Assembly (NCBI GenBank): GCA_016840305.1
Contig: JAEOSP010000521.1
Location: forward strand, 1 to 15,922
Length of the DNA stretch: 15,922 nucleotides
Source of the DNA: Candidatus Hodarchaeota archaeon
GTDB taxonomy: Archaea > Asgardarchaeota > Heimdallarchaeia > Hodarchaeales > Hodarchaeaceae
Direction: 5' to 3'
How positions within the stretch are numbered: position 1 is the first letter of the stretch; every line of letters begins with the position of its first letter. Positions 6,808 through 14,761 of this stretch are shown here, piece after piece. The notes beneath the pieces are model-generated. The model worked only from the letters and a program-made list of their open reading frames with translations. It was not told the origin of the DNA and did not search any database. The position numbers and the translations under genes are program-made.

Positions 6808-8184
6808 GTGTCATTGACTCAAGTAATAGGAATTGCTCAAAGAATGGGTATTCAGATTGTTAGGAGTAAATGGACCATACCATATCTAATAGTATTTCCC
6901 TTATTTTTTATTGGTTTGTATTGGTTCGGTTTTTCTGCTTCACCTGTAGGAATAACACAGACTTTTTCCATCGGGATTATCAATCAAGACGCTGGACTCT
7001 CAAATGATATTGTGGAATTATTTTCTAATGAAACAATTATGGGTGACAGTTACTCCTCATTTCATTCATCAACTGTACTTGAGAAAGGATTTGCAGCTGA
7101 ATTCATAGACATGTTGGGAAATATCACATATGTAAATGAAACCGAGGCTCCAAATATTTTCAAGATTTCTATCATCAACGATAGTAAAGAAGCAGAAGAG
7201 AGATTATATTCAAGAAACCTTGACCTTGTTTTGATATTCTCTCCACAATTTTCAAATGCCTCTGTATCGATGCTAAATAATTACTGGAATAATACGTATG
7301 GTTTCTTTCTCCATGATATAATACAATCTGAGTTTCCAAACACTCCTGATCTTCCTATAGATATAAATGAAACCATTATAATTAAAGGAGATTCAAATTA
7401 TATCAGCTATAAACTAGCAAATTCCGTCGTGCATTCGATAATATATGATTATCAAGGAATTGCCAAATTATTCGGTGGGCCTGGTGGGAGTATTACTCTA
7501 GTAATGAATGAGGAATATCTAGTTTCAATCCCAGAGTATTCATTATTTGATTTATCAATACCTGGTCTTATAGCCTTTGGAATTATAGTCCAACCATCTC
7601 TTACCTCTATGTTTGTGTGTATGGAGTTCAGAAATAAGAATAAGACATTCGATAGGATACATTTATCATCCATATCACCAACCACATATCTCTTTGGTTC
7701 TATATTGATACAAATACCTGTAATGATTGTTCAATCAGCAATTCTTTTCATTAGTTGTGTATTAATGGGTTTTAATCCCGTTGGAGATCTATTTCTCGGA
7801 TTTCTTATTAGTCTAACAATTTTTCCCTTCTGTCTTTTTTTGCTATATATTACCACAGCTTTTTTTTCAAATGAAGACGTTGTCGGATCAATACTGGGAT
7901 TTGGAGCTCCTTTCTGCGCATTTATGAGTGGTGCATTTATTGATATTCCAAAATTTGTGATAATACCAAACATATTTCCTACTGCTAGTGGATTCCCGCG
8001 TGATTTTCTATTATGGGATTTATTACCCCTTACTCATACTGTGAACGCATTAAGGCAAGTGATTTTGTTTGATTTTTCCTTCGCACAAATTATTCCTGAT
8101 TTGACGATGAGTCTGTTCTTATCTCTCCTCTACTTTGGAGGTTCTGTTCTGATATTCGCGTACTTTAGATTTAAACGGGTGTGA
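6808..8184 (+). CDS. ABC-2 type permease 1 with large exported domain
   Basis: This 458-residue membrane subunit has one N-terminal membrane helix (about 22-42), then an exported domain of roughly 200 residues (about 45-245). A C-terminal block of about five helices follows (roughly 249-271, 293-318, 327-350, 357-379 and 430-453). This is the YhgE/ABC2-membrane-3 layout of exporters whose outer domain handles the substrate. The exported part carries seven N-x-S/T sequons (N74, N105, N110, N124, N150, N161, N187), so it is probably N-glycosylated if the host is an archaeon. The start GTG 6808 is fixed by a strong ribosome-binding site. The stop codon directly abuts the ATG of the second permease. 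The two permeases are similar in layout but clearly different in sequence, suggesting a heterodimeric exporter. The substrate is unknown. Confidence 0.88.
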   Translation: MSLTQVIGIAQRMGIQIVRSKWTIPYLIVFPLFFIGLYWFGFSASPVGITQTFSIGIINQDAGLSNDIVELFSNETIMGDSYSSFHSSTVLEKGFAAEFIDMLGNITYVNETEAPNIFKISIINDSKEAEERLYSRNLDLVLIFSPQFSNASVSMLNNYWNNTYGFFLHDIIQSEFPNTPDLPIDINETIIIKGDSNYISYKLANSVVHSIIYDYQGIAKLFGGPGGSITLVMNEEYLVSIPEYSLFDLSIPGLIAFGIIVQPSLTSMFVCMEFRNKNKTFDRIHLSSISPTTYLFGSILIQIPVMIVQSAILFISCVLMGFNPVGDLFLGFLISLTIFPFCLFLLYITTAFFSNEDVVGSILGFGAPFCAFMSGAFIDIPKFVIIPNIFPTASGFPRDFLLWDLLPLTHTVNALRQVILFDFSFAQIIPDLTMSLFLSLLYFGGSVLIFAYFRFKRV

Positions 8185-9495
8185 ATGCAAATTAGAAAAG
8201 CAATCTTAATCTACAAAAGGTGCATGAAGCAAACATTTCGTAATGCAGGACGTATGAGTATTATATTTCTTATTCCGGTCCTGTTTATTGTGGGGATAGC
8301 ATGGCTTTATGGTGATGAAAGCTCTTTTGTGGTAATTGGTGACACTGGAAATACTTATTCGGTAGGAGTTATGAATAAAGATAGAATTCCAATTTTTAAT
8401 TCGAGTTTAATACCAATTATGGAATCTTTAATCCCTTCAAATACTTTGGAAGGTTCTCCATTCTTAAATGGTTTTGGAACTCATTTTATTGAAAATTCTA
8501 ATGGTACTGCGTCACTAGTTCCTATTGGAGAAGATAAAAGATTTAATTACATTCCTTATTCTGATTCTCAAAAAGCTAGTACTGCTATACAGAGTCGTTT
8601 CATATCTATGTGCATTATTATTCCTGAAAACTTTTCACACACTCTAATAGCTGGATTAAATTATAGAGTGAATGTTACTGAGAATGTGTTAATATTAAAT
8701 AATACGGATTACTATTATTCGGCTTCTGTTATTGAAATCATAGGCGATTACACATACGCGAGATTTTCTGAATCATTTACTCTATTACAAGAAATGCTAA
8801 ACACCTACCTTGATCATTATTGGATGAGCGGAGTGGATCAACCTGGGAAAATGTCTATAGAAGAGGAACACATAACGACGTTGGCTTTTACTGAATTTGA
8901 TATCTACGTCCCTGCTTTCCTAATATTTACAATTATCTCATCATCCACTGGTGTTGCAGGAATCATTGGATATGAGCGCGAAGATGGAACTATTGATCGA
9001 TTGAAGTTATCTAGATTCTCTACAAGAGATTTTCTTGCTGGATTAAGTTTAACACAAATTTTTACAAGCATACTTACGATGATTGTAATTATCCCAACGA
9101 TTCTTGTCCTAGGATTTCCATTCCAGGGATATCATCAATACTTCTACGTGTTATTAATGACTATGTTCGTTACCCTTCCTCTATTAGGTATTAGTCTAGG
9201 TTTTGCTGCGATAACTGATGGTCAGATGTCTACTTATCTACCGAGTCTTATTGCGATACCAATGTCTTTTTTGACTGGAAATTTTATCCCTCTTCCTAGA
9301 ATCTCCCTATTTGGAGATATTCAACTTTGGCATATCAATCCATTCTTCTCTGCAGGCGAATTAATTCGGAAAACGTTGATAATCAATTTAGAATTCAAAT
9401 ATGTTTTAAATGACTTAATTATGTTAATATTAGTTGGAATTGTATTCTTTTTTGGAGGATCATACCTTTTTCTAAAATCAGTATTCAAAGAGTAA
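8185..9495 (+). CDS. ABC-2 type permease 2 with large exported domain
   Basis: This is the partner membrane subunit, 436 residues, with the same plan as the preceding gene. A first helix (about 24-43) is followed by an exported domain of about 190 residues (45-235) with five sequons (N72, N106, N149, N163, N172). A multi-helix C-terminal block follows (about 240-262, 288-310, 316-340, 349-366 and 408-430). The segment EREDGTIDRLKLS (264-276), after the second helix, corresponds to the amphipathic coupling region of ABC-2 permeases; permease 1 has EFRNKNKTFDRIHLS at the same place. The ATG immediately follows the TGA of permease 1 with no gap, so translation is probably coupled; GGGTGTGA upstream serves as a weak ribosome-binding site. 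It is the last gene of the operon. Confidence 0.88.
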   Translation: MQIRKAILIYKRCMKQTFRNAGRMSIIFLIPVLFIVGIAWLYGDESSFVVIGDTGNTYSVGVMNKDRIPIFNSSLIPIMESLIPSNTLEGSPFLNGFGTHFIENSNGTASLVPIGEDKRFNYIPYSDSQKASTAIQSRFISMCIIIPENFSHTLIAGLNYRVNVTENVLILNNTDYYYSASVIEIIGDYTYARFSESFTLLQEMLNTYLDHYWMSGVDQPGKMSIEEEHITTLAFTEFDIYVPAFLIFTIISSSTGVAGIIGYEREDGTIDRLKLSRFSTRDFLAGLSLTQIFTSILTMIVIIPTILVLGFPFQGYHQYFYVLLMTMFVTLPLLGISLGFAAITDGQMSTYLPSLIAIPMSFLTGNFIPLPRISLFGDIQLWHINPFFSAGELIRKTLIINLEFKYVLNDLIMLILVGIVFFFGGSYLFLKSVFKE

Positions 9496-9522
9496 AAAAA
9501 CTGAGGAATTAAGCAGTAAAGA

Positions 9523-9546
9523 TTTTGTTTTACGCGTTTTCTTCTC
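9523..9546 (+). terminator. T-rich tract, possible end of the exporter operon
   Basis: TTTTGTTTTACGCGTTTTCTTC starts about 27 bases after the last permease stop. Interrupted T tracts of this kind can terminate archaeal transcription, but this one is weak. Confidence 0.3.
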
Positions 9547-9675
9547 ATAGAATAATTTATAGAGAGTATTTAATTAGATTAGAAATTTCACAGATTTCAC
9601 TATAAGAGAATTTAATTATTAATGATTAATTCGAAATTCATCTTTATTAATAGTTTAGTTAACGGAGACGTTATT

Positions 9676-10863
9676 ATGCCAGATAAAATTCAACTTTTAG
9701 TTAATGAAACGAAAGATCGGATGCTAGACTTCACACAGAAGTTAATAACTATCCCCTCACCGTCAGGAAAGGAAAATGCTCTAAGAAATTGTGTTAACGA
9801 CATGATAGAATGTATTGGGTTTGATGATATTATCATTGATGCAATGGGTAACATTTGTGGGAGATTGGGAAAAGGAAAACGCTCTATTGCTTTTGATTGT
9901 CACATGGATACAGTAGATGTTGGGAATCCTGATCAGTGGAACCATGATCCCTTTGGTGGAGAGATTGATAATGGTATAATCTATGGTAGAGGCGCTTCTG
10001 ACCAAAAAGGAGGTCTTGCATCCGCATTACTTGCAATAGATATTATAAAAGAGATTGGTATTCCAGGAGGTTTAGAGATAATATTTGTCGGTTCAGTTCG
10101 TGAAGAGGAACATGAAGGACTAAATTGGCAATATTTGATTGATGTTGAGGGAATTAAACCAGATTATGTAATATTAACAGAACCAACGAATCTTGAGATC
10201 GCGATAGGGCAAAAAGGACGAGTTGATTTCAAAATAGAGACTGGAGGTATTTCAGCTCATGGAGCAAATCCTGATCTAGGAACCAATGCTATTTACAAAA
10301 TGTTGTCGATAATTGAGGATATAAAGGACTTACAGGAAAATATGCCAGTAGACCCCTTATTTGGAAAATCTCAAATTTCTGTGACAGATATACGATCAAG
10401 TAGTCCGAACATCAATGCAACGCCTGACAAAACGGTTATCCATGTTGATCGTCGATTAGGTACCAACGAATCTGATGCAACCGCCATTGCTCAACTAAAA
10501 AGACTCTCATCAGTCAAAACTGCACATGCGCAAATCTATATTCCAGAATATACAAAACAAATTAGTAAGGATAAGTCATTTTCTTTTAAATCTTACTACC
10601 CATCTTGGACAATGAATCAAGAACATCCTTTGGTACAACACGCTATAAAGGTCTATCGTACTCAGTTTCATCAAGAACCTCCCCTTAAGTATTGGCCGTT
10701 CTCGACAAATGGTGCTGCGACAAAGGGGATTTATAATATTCCGACAATAGGTTTTGGTCCTGGGAAGGAAGAACATGCCCACACTCCAGAAGATCAAGTG
10801 ACTATTGATCAATTAGTCAAAGCAATGGAGTTTTATGCTAGATTTATACTAGCTTTTCACTAG
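9676..10863 (+). CDS. M20-family metallohydrolase, YgeY type
   Basis: This 395-residue zinc-dependent amidohydrolase/peptidase closely fits the YgeY branch of family M20, whose substrate is not established and which in bacteria often travels with selenium-linked or purine-catabolic genes. Metal and catalytic residues are visible: H76 and D78 in CHMDTV, D109 in GRGASDQKGG, the E143-E144-E145 run in REEEHEGLNWQY, E169 in TEPTN, and H369 in HAHTPED. The dimerisation domain insert (about 178-290) contains H195 in ISAHGANPD. The start is ATG 9676, fixed by GGAG at 9664-9667 with 8 bases between; the upstream ATG at 9622 lacks such a site and would add 18 non-family residues. It has no partner gene on its strand and converges with the aminotransferase 44 bases away. 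The precise substrate cannot be inferred. Confidence 0.88.
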   Translation: MPDKIQLLVNETKDRMLDFTQKLITIPSPSGKENALRNCVNDMIECIGFDDIIIDAMGNICGRLGKGKRSIAFDCHMDTVDVGNPDQWNHDPFGGEIDNGIIYGRGASDQKGGLASALLAIDIIKEIGIPGGLEIIFVGSVREEEHEGLNWQYLIDVEGIKPDYVILTEPTNLEIAIGQKGRVDFKIETGGISAHGANPDLGTNAIYKMLSIIEDIKDLQENMPVDPLFGKSQISVTDIRSSSPNINATPDKTVIHVDRRLGTNESDATAIAQLKRLSSVKTAHAQIYIPEYTKQISKDKSFSFKSYYPSWTMNQEHPLVQHAIKVYRTQFHQEPPLKYWPFSTNGAATKGIYNIPTIGFGPGKEEHAHTPEDQVTIDQLVKAMEFYARFILAFH

Positions 10864-10873
10864 AATAATAGAC

Positions 10874-10895
10874 ATGATCATTTTTGTCCGACAAA
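10874..10895. terminator. Small palindromes between convergent genes
   Basis: The 44-base gap between the convergent hydrolase and aminotransferase genes holds ATGATCAT (10874-10881) and a near-continuous inverted repeat TTTGTC-C-GACAAA (10883-10895). It may mark a shared 3' end; the loops are too short for ordinary hairpins. Confidence 0.25.
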
Positions 10896-10907
10896 TCTAG
10901 TCATGGT

Positions 10908-12296
10908 TTACTCTTTGTTTAGTAAACCTTCATTATCTTCAAAAATTGTCTTTAAAATCTCAATTCCAATATCTACTAAATCTTTTGTAATGATTAAAGG
11001 TGGAAGTATTCGCACAACATTATTATAATGGCCACCTATTTCTAAAATAATCCCTCTGTTGAACGCTTCTAATCTAATCAGTCTAGCCAACTCTTCTGAC
11101 GGATTATTAGTCTCCTTATCGGTTACTATTTCTAATCCTATCATTAATCCCTTACCACGAACTTCACCAATAATAGAGGAATTTTTTTGAATTTTTTCCA
11201 ACGATTGTAGCATATACCGTCCTAAATCACTTGTATAATTAGTTAAATCATTTTTGTTTATGAAATCGATAGTAGCAACACCTGCAGCCATAGCTGTAAC
11301 ATTCCCTCGGAACGTTCCTATATGAGCTCCTTTAGTCCAGATGTTTTTTTCATCGAATTCGTCTCGATATGCTATTGCAGATAATGGAAAGCCTGCACCA
11401 AGTGCTTTAGACATCGTGATAATATCTGGAGTTGCGTTATCATGTTCGAATGAAAAGAATTTCCCCGTTCTACTGAAACCAGATTGAATCTCATCAAAAA
11501 TTATTGGAATATCATATTTACGACTTATTTCTTCAATTTGTTTGATGAATCCTTTGGGTGGGATAATAGAACCTCCTTCGCCTTGAATTGGCTCTACTAT
11601 GGTTCCTGCGGGTAGCACTAGTCCAGAATGAGGATCATTTAGCTTGCGATCGTAATATTGTGCACAAAATAAATCGCAATTTTCTGGTTCTTTTTGGAAT
11701 GGACATCTGAAACAGTATGCATACGGAAGAAAGTGGATTTCGGGTAATAACGGGATGAAGTGTTCTTTCCAAAATCTTCCAGACGTTAGGGATAATGCTC
11801 CTGCAGTCATTCCATGATATGCTCCTTCAAAGGAGATGAAGCTCTGCCGTTGGTTAATTCTCTTTGCAAATTTAAGAGACATTTCCACAGCATCTGATCC
11901 AGTAGGACCTCCAAATTGGATTTTCATATTATCCTTCAATTTTCCAGGTAATACTTCGCGGATTTTCTCAACTAAGGTTATTCTTACCTCAGTGGGGAAA
12001 TCTAATGTGTGAGTGATTTTATTAAGCTGCGTTTTAACTGCATCCAATATTATTGGATTATTATATCCTAATGCAACCACCCCTGCACCTGCAAAAAAGT
12101 CTATGAAGATATTACCATCAATATCTTTAATTGTCGCCCCTTTTCCCTCTGCTATAACTAATGGAATAGCTTTTGGATAGGATATTGCTTTTCCTTCTAT
12201 TTTTTCTTGTTTTAAAAGAATTTTCAGAGCTTTCTTCCCTGGGATATTACTTGAAATCAGAGGTGCTTCTGGAAAATGAAGATTTTCAAATTTCAT
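10908..12296 (-). CDS. Class III PLP-dependent aminotransferase (4-aminobutyrate/diaminobutyrate type)
   Basis: This 462-residue fold-type I enzyme should move an amino group from an omega-amino acid to a keto acid. The PLP lysine is K297 in TMSKALGAGFPL, the pyridine-nitrogen Asp is D268 in IIFDEIQSGFSRTG, and the ring-stacking Y160 lies in FEGAYHGMT. The phosphate loop GPTGSDAVE (130-138) has the form common in 2,4-diaminobutyrate and related aminotransferases, and EPIQGEGG (235-242) is family-typical. An insert around 190-215 carries four cysteines, C195-x2-C198-x8-C207-x3-C211, which may bind a metal or form disulfides. The gene lies 98 bases behind the 4-hydroxybutyryl-CoA dehydratase on the same strand, but it also has its own promoter. 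That pairing favours 4-aminobutyrate as a substrate; diaminobutyrate, ornithine or an epimerase role remain open. Confidence 0.85.
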   Translation of the reverse strand: MKFENLHFPEAPLISSNIPGKKALKILLKQEKIEGKAISYPKAIPLVIAEGKGATIKDIDGNIFIDFFAGAGVVALGYNNPIILDAVKTQLNKITHTLDFPTEVRITLVEKIREVLPGKLKDNMKIQFGGPTGSDAVEMSLKFAKRINQRQSFISFEGAYHGMTAGALSLTSGRFWKEHFIPLLPEIHFLPYAYCFRCPFQKEPENCDLFCAQYYDRKLNDPHSGLVLPAGTIVEPIQGEGGSIIPPKGFIKQIEEISRKYDIPIIFDEIQSGFSRTGKFFSFEHDNATPDIITMSKALGAGFPLSAIAYRDEFDEKNIWTKGAHIGTFRGNVTAMAAGVATIDFINKNDLTNYTSDLGRYMLQSLEKIQKNSSIIGEVRGKGLMIGLEIVTDKETNNPSEELARLIRLEAFNRGIILEIGGHYNNVVRILPPLIITKDLVDIGIEILKTIFEDNEGLLNKE

Positions 12297-12354
12297 TTCT
12301 TACTCACTCTTTTGAAGAAAATAGGATTCTTATTCTGTTATTGAATTCCTTTAC

Positions 12355-12368
12355 ACCATTATAATGGT
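12355..12368. promoter_or_regulatory. Perfect palindrome, possible operator of the aminotransferase gene
   Basis: ACCATTATAATGGT is a perfect 14-base palindrome. On the minus strand it starts at the last base of the TATA element and ends before the expected transcription start. A bound repressor there would block the polymerase. Confidence 0.45.
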
Positions 12369-12379
12369 ATAAAAGTTTC
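12368..12379 (-). promoter_or_regulatory. Archaeal promoter of the aminotransferase gene
   Basis: On the minus strand GAAAC is followed by TTTTATA, a fair BRE plus TATA box. The predicted transcript start would be near 12346, leaving a leader of about 50 bases before the ATG at 12296. Confidence 0.4.
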
Positions 12380-12394
12380 ACTCAATCAAATTTC

Positions 12395-13840
12395 CTACTT
12401 CTTATCCGTAATACCCGATAGATATTTAGCAATTGTTTTTCTTGAATCAAGATCATATTGCTTGAGAATGGCAATATCCTCCATGACAGGTGAACCTCCT
12501 CCATGCAATCCAGCCACTGATATTACCCCTCCTATAGATGAACAAAGTACATCAGAAAGAGTTCTATAGAGCTTGTACACATCTTCAGCAGGAATATCAG
12601 CTTTTCGCTTGATGTATTTTCGGAGTAGTGGGCCTACTTTTTCTTCATCAAAAAAATCTCTCTCAAATGGTAGGGTTGCAGGAAGTCCTCCAGATAAATC
12701 TGCTAATGTTTCGAGCTCATGATAGTAGTTTTTTCCTGCATGTTTTCTTCCTACATTGCAAAACATCGGATCTGGAATCATGGTTCCGCACTCATCTTTG
12801 GTTGCTTTGTACGCTGCGGCAATTCCACTTGCATATACAAGTTCTGCGACACTAATCAGATCTGCCAATTTTGATTGCACATGTTTTTTATCTTCTATAC
12901 CATTATACTCACTAACTAGAGCTGAATACCCCAAGATTATATCTGTTGATGAAGGTTTACATCCTGTATAGCTATGACGATGATACAACGCAAACAACAG
13001 TGCAAGCCATCCTCCAAACTGATGTTCTCCTTCATAACCCCCCAGAAAGACCCGTTCATTTGGAATAAACACATCATCAAATATAACAGTATTTTCAACA
13101 TCACCAAACGTCCCAGCTGGGCAAGGAGCATTTTCTCGTTGTTTCATATTTGAAGCTCGGGTAACAAGATACACTCCATCCCAATCTCCAGGAATAGCAA
13201 ATGATACAGCATGTTCATCCTCTTCAGCTGTTAGAAAACGAGTAGGAGTAACAATTATTTCCTCTGCAACTGCTGCAGCAGTAATATGGTGCTTAGCACC
13301 CCTAACAATAATTCCGTCCTCTCTATGTTCAATTACACGTAAATATAAATCAGGATCTGCTTGTTGATGCGGTCTTAATGAACGATCCCCTTTTGGATCT
13401 GTTTGAGCACAACAACCTACAATATCATTTTTTTGCCATTCTTTCAAATAATTGAGAAATCTTTGATGATAAGGGCGTTCAGTCATCCTTTCAGCCCTCG
13501 CTGTTATAACTGACAAAGCATTCATTGCATCTATACCCATACATCGAAAGATACAACCGCCAGTATAATGGCAAATTTCCCGAGTCATATCCTGTTTCTT
13601 TAAGAGATCTTCTGTTGATTGATGAATATGAGTAAACCTGTTAATCTGTTCACCAGTTATATGCGACTTTGCAGTGATTAAATCTTTCAATTTAGGATCA
13701 TTGAAGCTTTCAAAAGTTCGGCTAATTGTAGCCATTGAGCCTGCAAGTCTCGGATCATCTCTCTTGACTTGTTCCCCATTGATATAGATGTTAGGTTTCA
13801 TATTGTACAAATGTTCTTTATATTCCTTGGCAGTTTTCAT
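12395..13840 (-). CDS. abfD: 4-Hydroxybutyryl-CoA dehydratase / vinylacetyl-CoA isomerase
   Basis: This cytoplasmic FAD and [4Fe-4S] enzyme converts 4-hydroxybutyryl-CoA to crotonyl-CoA by a radical mechanism. At 481 residues it matches the family length. The cluster ligands of the clostridial enzyme (C99, C103, H292, C299) correspond here to C96 and C100 in GGCIFRCMG, and H287 and C294 in YHRHSYTGCK, with the same spacing. The adjacent K295 and Y291 are also kept. TDPKGDRS (147-154) is a flavin-binding segment typical of the family. These cluster residues separate it from the related 4-hydroxyphenylacetate 3-monooxygenases. The enzyme serves 4-aminobutyrate fermentation in clostridia and the 4-hydroxybutyrate CO2-fixation cycles of archaea. 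The ATG at 13840 has GTGAAG close upstream. The aminotransferase behind it suggests 4-aminobutyrate use, but no CoA transferase or 4-hydroxybutyrate dehydrogenase is in view. Confidence 0.93.
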   Translation of the reverse strand: MKTAKEYKEHLYNMKPNIYINGEQVKRDDPRLAGSMATISRTFESFNDPKLKDLITAKSHITGEQINRFTHIHQSTEDLLKKQDMTREICHYTGGCIFRCMGIDAMNALSVITARAERMTERPYHQRFLNYLKEWQKNDIVGCCAQTDPKGDRSLRPHQQADPDLYLRVIEHREDGIIVRGAKHHITAAAVAEEIIVTPTRFLTAEEDEHAVSFAIPGDWDGVYLVTRASNMKQRENAPCPAGTFGDVENTVIFDDVFIPNERVFLGGYEGEHQFGGWLALLFALYHRHSYTGCKPSSTDIILGYSALVSEYNGIEDKKHVQSKLADLISVAELVYASGIAAAYKATKDECGTMIPDPMFCNVGRKHAGKNYYHELETLADLSGGLPATLPFERDFFDEEKVGPLLRKYIKRKADIPAEDVYKLYRTLSDVLCSSIGGVISVAGLHGGGSPVMEDIAILKQYDLDSRKTIAKYLSGITDKK

Positions 13841-13857
13841 TTACTTCACATACCGAT

Positions 13858-13904
13858 CTATTTCTATATTTTTTTTGAAAGAAATAGTTTTTTTAAAAAC
13901 TTTC
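13858..13904. repeat. Overlapping hairpins upstream of the 4-hydroxybutyryl-CoA dehydratase gene
   Basis: CTATTTCT (13858-13865) pairs with AGAAATAG (13880-13887). AGTTTTT (13886-13892) pairs with AAAAACT (13895-13901), and GAA/TTC can extend this stem across a bulge. The two structures share 13886-13887 and so compete. They lie in the 111-base gap between the alpha/beta hydrolase stop and the dehydratase start, with A/T runs on both strands. Confidence 0.35.
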
Positions 13905-13951
13905 AGCAATTATCTAATGTAATTTCATGAAAAATTTTTGATGAAAAGAAG

Positions 13952-14740
13952 CTAATTTTCAAATATAAGCAATTCAACAGCTTCAATATACCGTTGAAAA
14001 CCAACAAGAAGAAGATCATTGTGCCCAGCTTGGGGAATAATCACTAATTCTTTTTTCTCACAAGCAGCATGCTCATATAGGGCATATCCGTTTTTCACTG
14101 GGATGATAAAATCAATTTCTCCATGAATAATTAAAGTAGGTATGTTAATTTTTTTCATCAGGGAAATAACTGAAACTTCTTCTTCCTTTTCTATTGGTAG
14201 AAGACTTTTTGGGACTCCAAGTCTGATAAATAGCTCATAAGTATATGCAAAACCACTTTCAATAATTAGATTTTCAATTTGATCCTGGTTTTGAGCTGCT
14301 ATCTCAATTGCACATGCGGATCCTAGGGAACGTCCCATAATTGATAATCGGCCAGTGAAATTCCTTTCAGCTAAGAACCTTTGCACTTCCTGAAAGATTA
14401 TGTGGGAATCGCTTATCATATTTGAAAAAGAAGGTGTTCCAGTACTTTCACCGTATCCTCTATAATCCATAACAAGAAAATTGATTCCTCTTGTACGGTA
14501 TACTGGAGCTAATTCCTGGTAATCCTCTGCAATTTCACCATTTCCATGAAAAAAAAGGATTGTATGTGCTTCCTTTGATGATACGTAGAAAATTCCGCAA
14601 ACATTGACAGATTCTTCAACCTGAAAACATAATGGGACTTGAGCATCATTTTCAGTTCTATAGAAAGATTTACGAGGGTGGAACACCCTAGCTGTTATCA
14701 TCGGTGTATCCAAGAATGATAAATTCCTTTTCTTGGGCAT
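13952..14740 (-). CDS. Alpha/beta hydrolase, BEM46/ABHD13-like
   Basis: This 262-residue serine hydrolase has the complete catalytic triad: S138 in the nucleophile elbow GRSLGS, D210 in IIHGEIDFIIP, and H240 in PQAGHNDLL. The oxyanion-hole turn is HGNGE (65-69), and MDYRGYGES (91-99) is the strand-turn typical of the BEM46/ABHD13/ABHD17 group. There is no obvious signal peptide or membrane helix. Family members hydrolyse esters or thioesters, often of lipids; no substrate can be assigned. The ATG at 14740 has AAGTGAT ending 3 bases upstream. It begins 21 bases after the PAP2 phosphatase stop on the same strand, so the two are probably co-transcribed, consistent with a lipid-related role. That link is inference. 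Confidence 0.88.
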   Translation of the reverse strand: MPKKRNLSFLDTPMITARVFHPRKSFYRTENDAQVPLCFQVEESVNVCGIFYVSSKEAHTILFFHGNGEIAEDYQELAPVYRTRGINFLVMDYRGYGESTGTPSFSNMISDSHIIFQEVQRFLAERNFTGRLSIMGRSLGSACAIEIAAQNQDQIENLIIESGFAYTYELFIRLGVPKSLLPIEKEEEVSVISLMKKINIPTLIIHGEIDFIIPVKNGYALYEHAACEKKELVIIPQAGHNDLLLVGFQRYIEAVELLIFEN

Positions 14741-14761
14741 AAAATCACTTCAAGACGATTT

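Noticed and set aside
9622..9675. Upstream ATG start for the M20 hydrolase
   Set aside because: No ribosome-binding site, whereas GGAG stands 8 bases before the ATG at 9676, as in other genes here.
12395..13840. 4-Hydroxyphenylacetate 3-monooxygenase as the identity of this gene
   Set aside because: That related family lacks the iron-sulfur ligands; here C96, C100, H287, C294 and the following Lys are all present with correct spacing.
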